NCBI GenBank assembly: GCA_030668045.1
Contig: DAOUUR010000071.1
Location: 1 to 8,560 of the forward strand
DNA: 8,560 nucleotides
Source: a bacterium
GTDB lineage: Bacteria > Zixibacteria > MSB-5A5 > GN15 > FEB-12
Direction: 5' to 3'
This document shows positions 7,511-8,560 of this stretch, piece after piece. Position 1 is the first letter of the stretch. Every line of letters begins with the position of its first letter. A program made the position numbers and the translations under genes. The notes under the pieces were generated by a model. It worked only from the letters and a program-made list of their open reading frames with translations. It did no database searches and had not been told where the DNA came from.

Positions 7511-7542
7511 GGCATGTGCCAATAATTGTCAACACTAACTTG

Positions 7543-8560
7543 CTACAACGATGGTGACAGCTTGAAGGCTGTTATCAGATTACTGTACAGTCCGGGAATT
7601 ATCAGAAGACTCTTCTCCGGTATGTAGGTCAAGTCGGCGAAGTTCGTACCACTGGCTGTATAGTTGAGCAATTCTGTTTTCTCGCCGGTCGGTGTCACGC
7701 GGAAGACTCGTCCATTGAAATCGGATACGATGTAATTACCGTTCCCATCCGAGGTAACGCCATCCATAATAGAGCCCTCGCCAACACATGCGATCGTGCC
7801 TACAGCCTTTGTCTCAAGATTGGCATACTTCAGGCATCCGTCGCCAGAGTTTCCAAAGACAAGCCGATTACCATCGACGAGCATACCGTTCGGATCGCTT
7901 ACTTCGCCACCTTCAAGCCAGACCTCGAACGTCCCCTCAGTTAGCTTCCATATCTTACTGGTACCGTTGTCGGAGACGTAGAAATTGCCATCGTCGTCGA
8001 CCGAAATATCATTGGGAAATCCCGGCTCCGGGATTGGATATCGGTTGCCGATCTCACCGGATTTCGTATCGATCTCAACCACTCCACCTCGCTCCACCAC
8101 AAATAATTTTCCATCGTGAAGACACATACCTGTTGGCCTGTTCAAGCCGGTAACCCACGCCACGTTCTCCACTGTACCATCCAGTCGCACTCTCGCTATA
8201 GTCTCCCTGCCATAATTGAAAAAGACCGAAACATAGAGGAGGTCGGTTTCGGGATCGTAAGCCACCGATTCGGGATAGCTGACCTGCCGGGCTAACTCCC
8301 ATTTCTTCGTCACCGTTTCGTGAGCAAAAAGATCGTCACCATCGCGCCCCATCAGCCCCCAGCCGCCGAAAGTTTCGCCGACAAGAATCAGCAACTCATT
8401 CTCGCCCGGATCAAGAGGCAGAAAGAGCGCATCGTTGTAGCCGATTATATCGGAGATACCGGGAGAACGGGTAGTGTACGCTGCGTTTGCAAAGTATATC
8501 GGCCTTCGATTGAGGAACACTGTCGCGTAATCGCTGTAACCATAATAGAACGTCCTAGTA
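7543..8560 (-). CDS. SMP-30/NHL-like beta-propeller protein, partial (5' end beyond right edge)
   Basis: The frame is open from the right edge to a stop at 7543, giving 338 full codons. A GTG at 8520 could pass for a start, but the 13 codons upstream (TRTFYYGYSDYAT) continue the same fold-like sequence, so the gene very probably begins outside the window. Numbering here starts at the codon 8559-8557. Residues about 1-75 form a separate beta-rich segment with GYNDALFLPLDPGENELLILVGETFGGWG. This resembles the end of a jelly-roll or carbohydrate-binding-like domain. From about 93 on there is a six-bladed-type propeller with repeats such as RPTGMCLHDGKLFVVERGG, FPNDISVDDDGNFYVSD, DPNGMLVDGNRLVFGNSGDG and DGNGNYIVSDFNGRVFRV. 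The SMP-30/gluconolactonase metal ligands (Glu, Asn, Asn, Asp) appear to be present as E97, N183, N224 and D266. It could be a lactonase-like hydrolase or a binding propeller. Its location is unknown because any signal peptide is missing. Confidence 0.82.
   Translation of the reverse strand, partial: TRTFYYGYSDYATVFLNRRPIYFANAAYTTRSPGISDIIGYNDALFLPLDPGENELLILVGETFGGWGLMGRDGDDLFAHETVTKKWELARQVSYPESVAYDPETDLLYVSVFFNYGRETIARVRLDGTVENVAWVTGLNRPTGMCLHDGKLFVVERGGVVEIDTKSGEIGNRYPIPEPGFPNDISVDDDGNFYVSDNGTSKIWKLTEGTFEVWLEGGEVSDPNGMLVDGNRLVFGNSGDGCLKYANLETKAVGTIACVGEGSIMDGVTSDGNGNYIVSDFNGRVFRVTPTGEKTELLNYTASGTNFADLTYIPEKSLLIIPGLYSNLITAFKLSPSL

Noticed and set aside
1..8560. tRNA, rRNA, CRISPR array, insertion sequence or phage signal
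   Set aside because: I saw no cloverleaf-like clusters, regularly spaced repeats, transposase motifs or terminal inverted repeats. Coding sequence covers nearly the whole window.

Overview
The window is a compact bacterial segment of ordinary protein-coding DNA with about 50% G+C. It holds six genes or gene fragments, no RNA genes, and no detectable insertion sequence, prophage or CRISPR signal. The organism is probably an anaerobe, or has an anaerobic lifestyle, because the centre carries an oxygen-sensitive glycyl radical enzyme and its radical-SAM activase. The mixture with a GT-C/TPR envelope protein and an SMP-30-like propeller recalls uncultured environmental lineages such as Zixibacteria and other FCB or delta-type groups. 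That taxonomic guess is inference only.

Layout. On the minus strand, reading from 4975 down to the left edge, four genes form a very tight operon: a glycyl-radical-enzyme activase (4139-4975), a HypD-type glycyl radical enzyme (1769-4132), a 2,3-diaminopropionate ammonia-lyase (DpaL, 530-1765) and the N-terminal 179 residues of a class I SAM methyltransferase (1-537, cut by the left edge). Gaps are 6 nt, 3 nt and an 8-nt overlap, so translation is probably coupled. A divergent intergenic region (about 4976-5155) separates this operon from a plus-strand gene (5156-7468) for a 770-residue polytopic membrane protein. That protein joins a GT-C-like glycosyltransferase core to a C-terminal TPR domain. 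A strong hairpin lies in the 74-bp convergent gap. A minus-strand gene (7543 to beyond 8560) then encodes a secreted-type SMP-30/NHL-like beta-propeller whose N-terminus is cut by the right edge.

How the genes fit together. The activase installs a glycyl radical in the GRE. All the active-site positions that I recall for trans-4-hydroxy-L-proline dehydratase (HypD) appear in the GRE at a constant offset of 3, so it probably dehydrates trans-4-hydroxy-L-proline or a close analogue. The next gene, dpaL, encodes a PLP enzyme that deaminates 2,3-diaminopropionate to pyruvate and two ammonia. The operon therefore looks like an anaerobic catabolic module for non-standard amino acids. However, the expected hydroxyproline partner (proC, pyrroline-5-carboxylate reductase) is absent here, and the link between HypD and DpaL is not explained by any pathway I know. 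The activase also lacks the cysteine-rich two-cluster ferredoxin insert typical of this activase group. These two points are the most interesting features of the window. The two genes on the right look unrelated to the operon.
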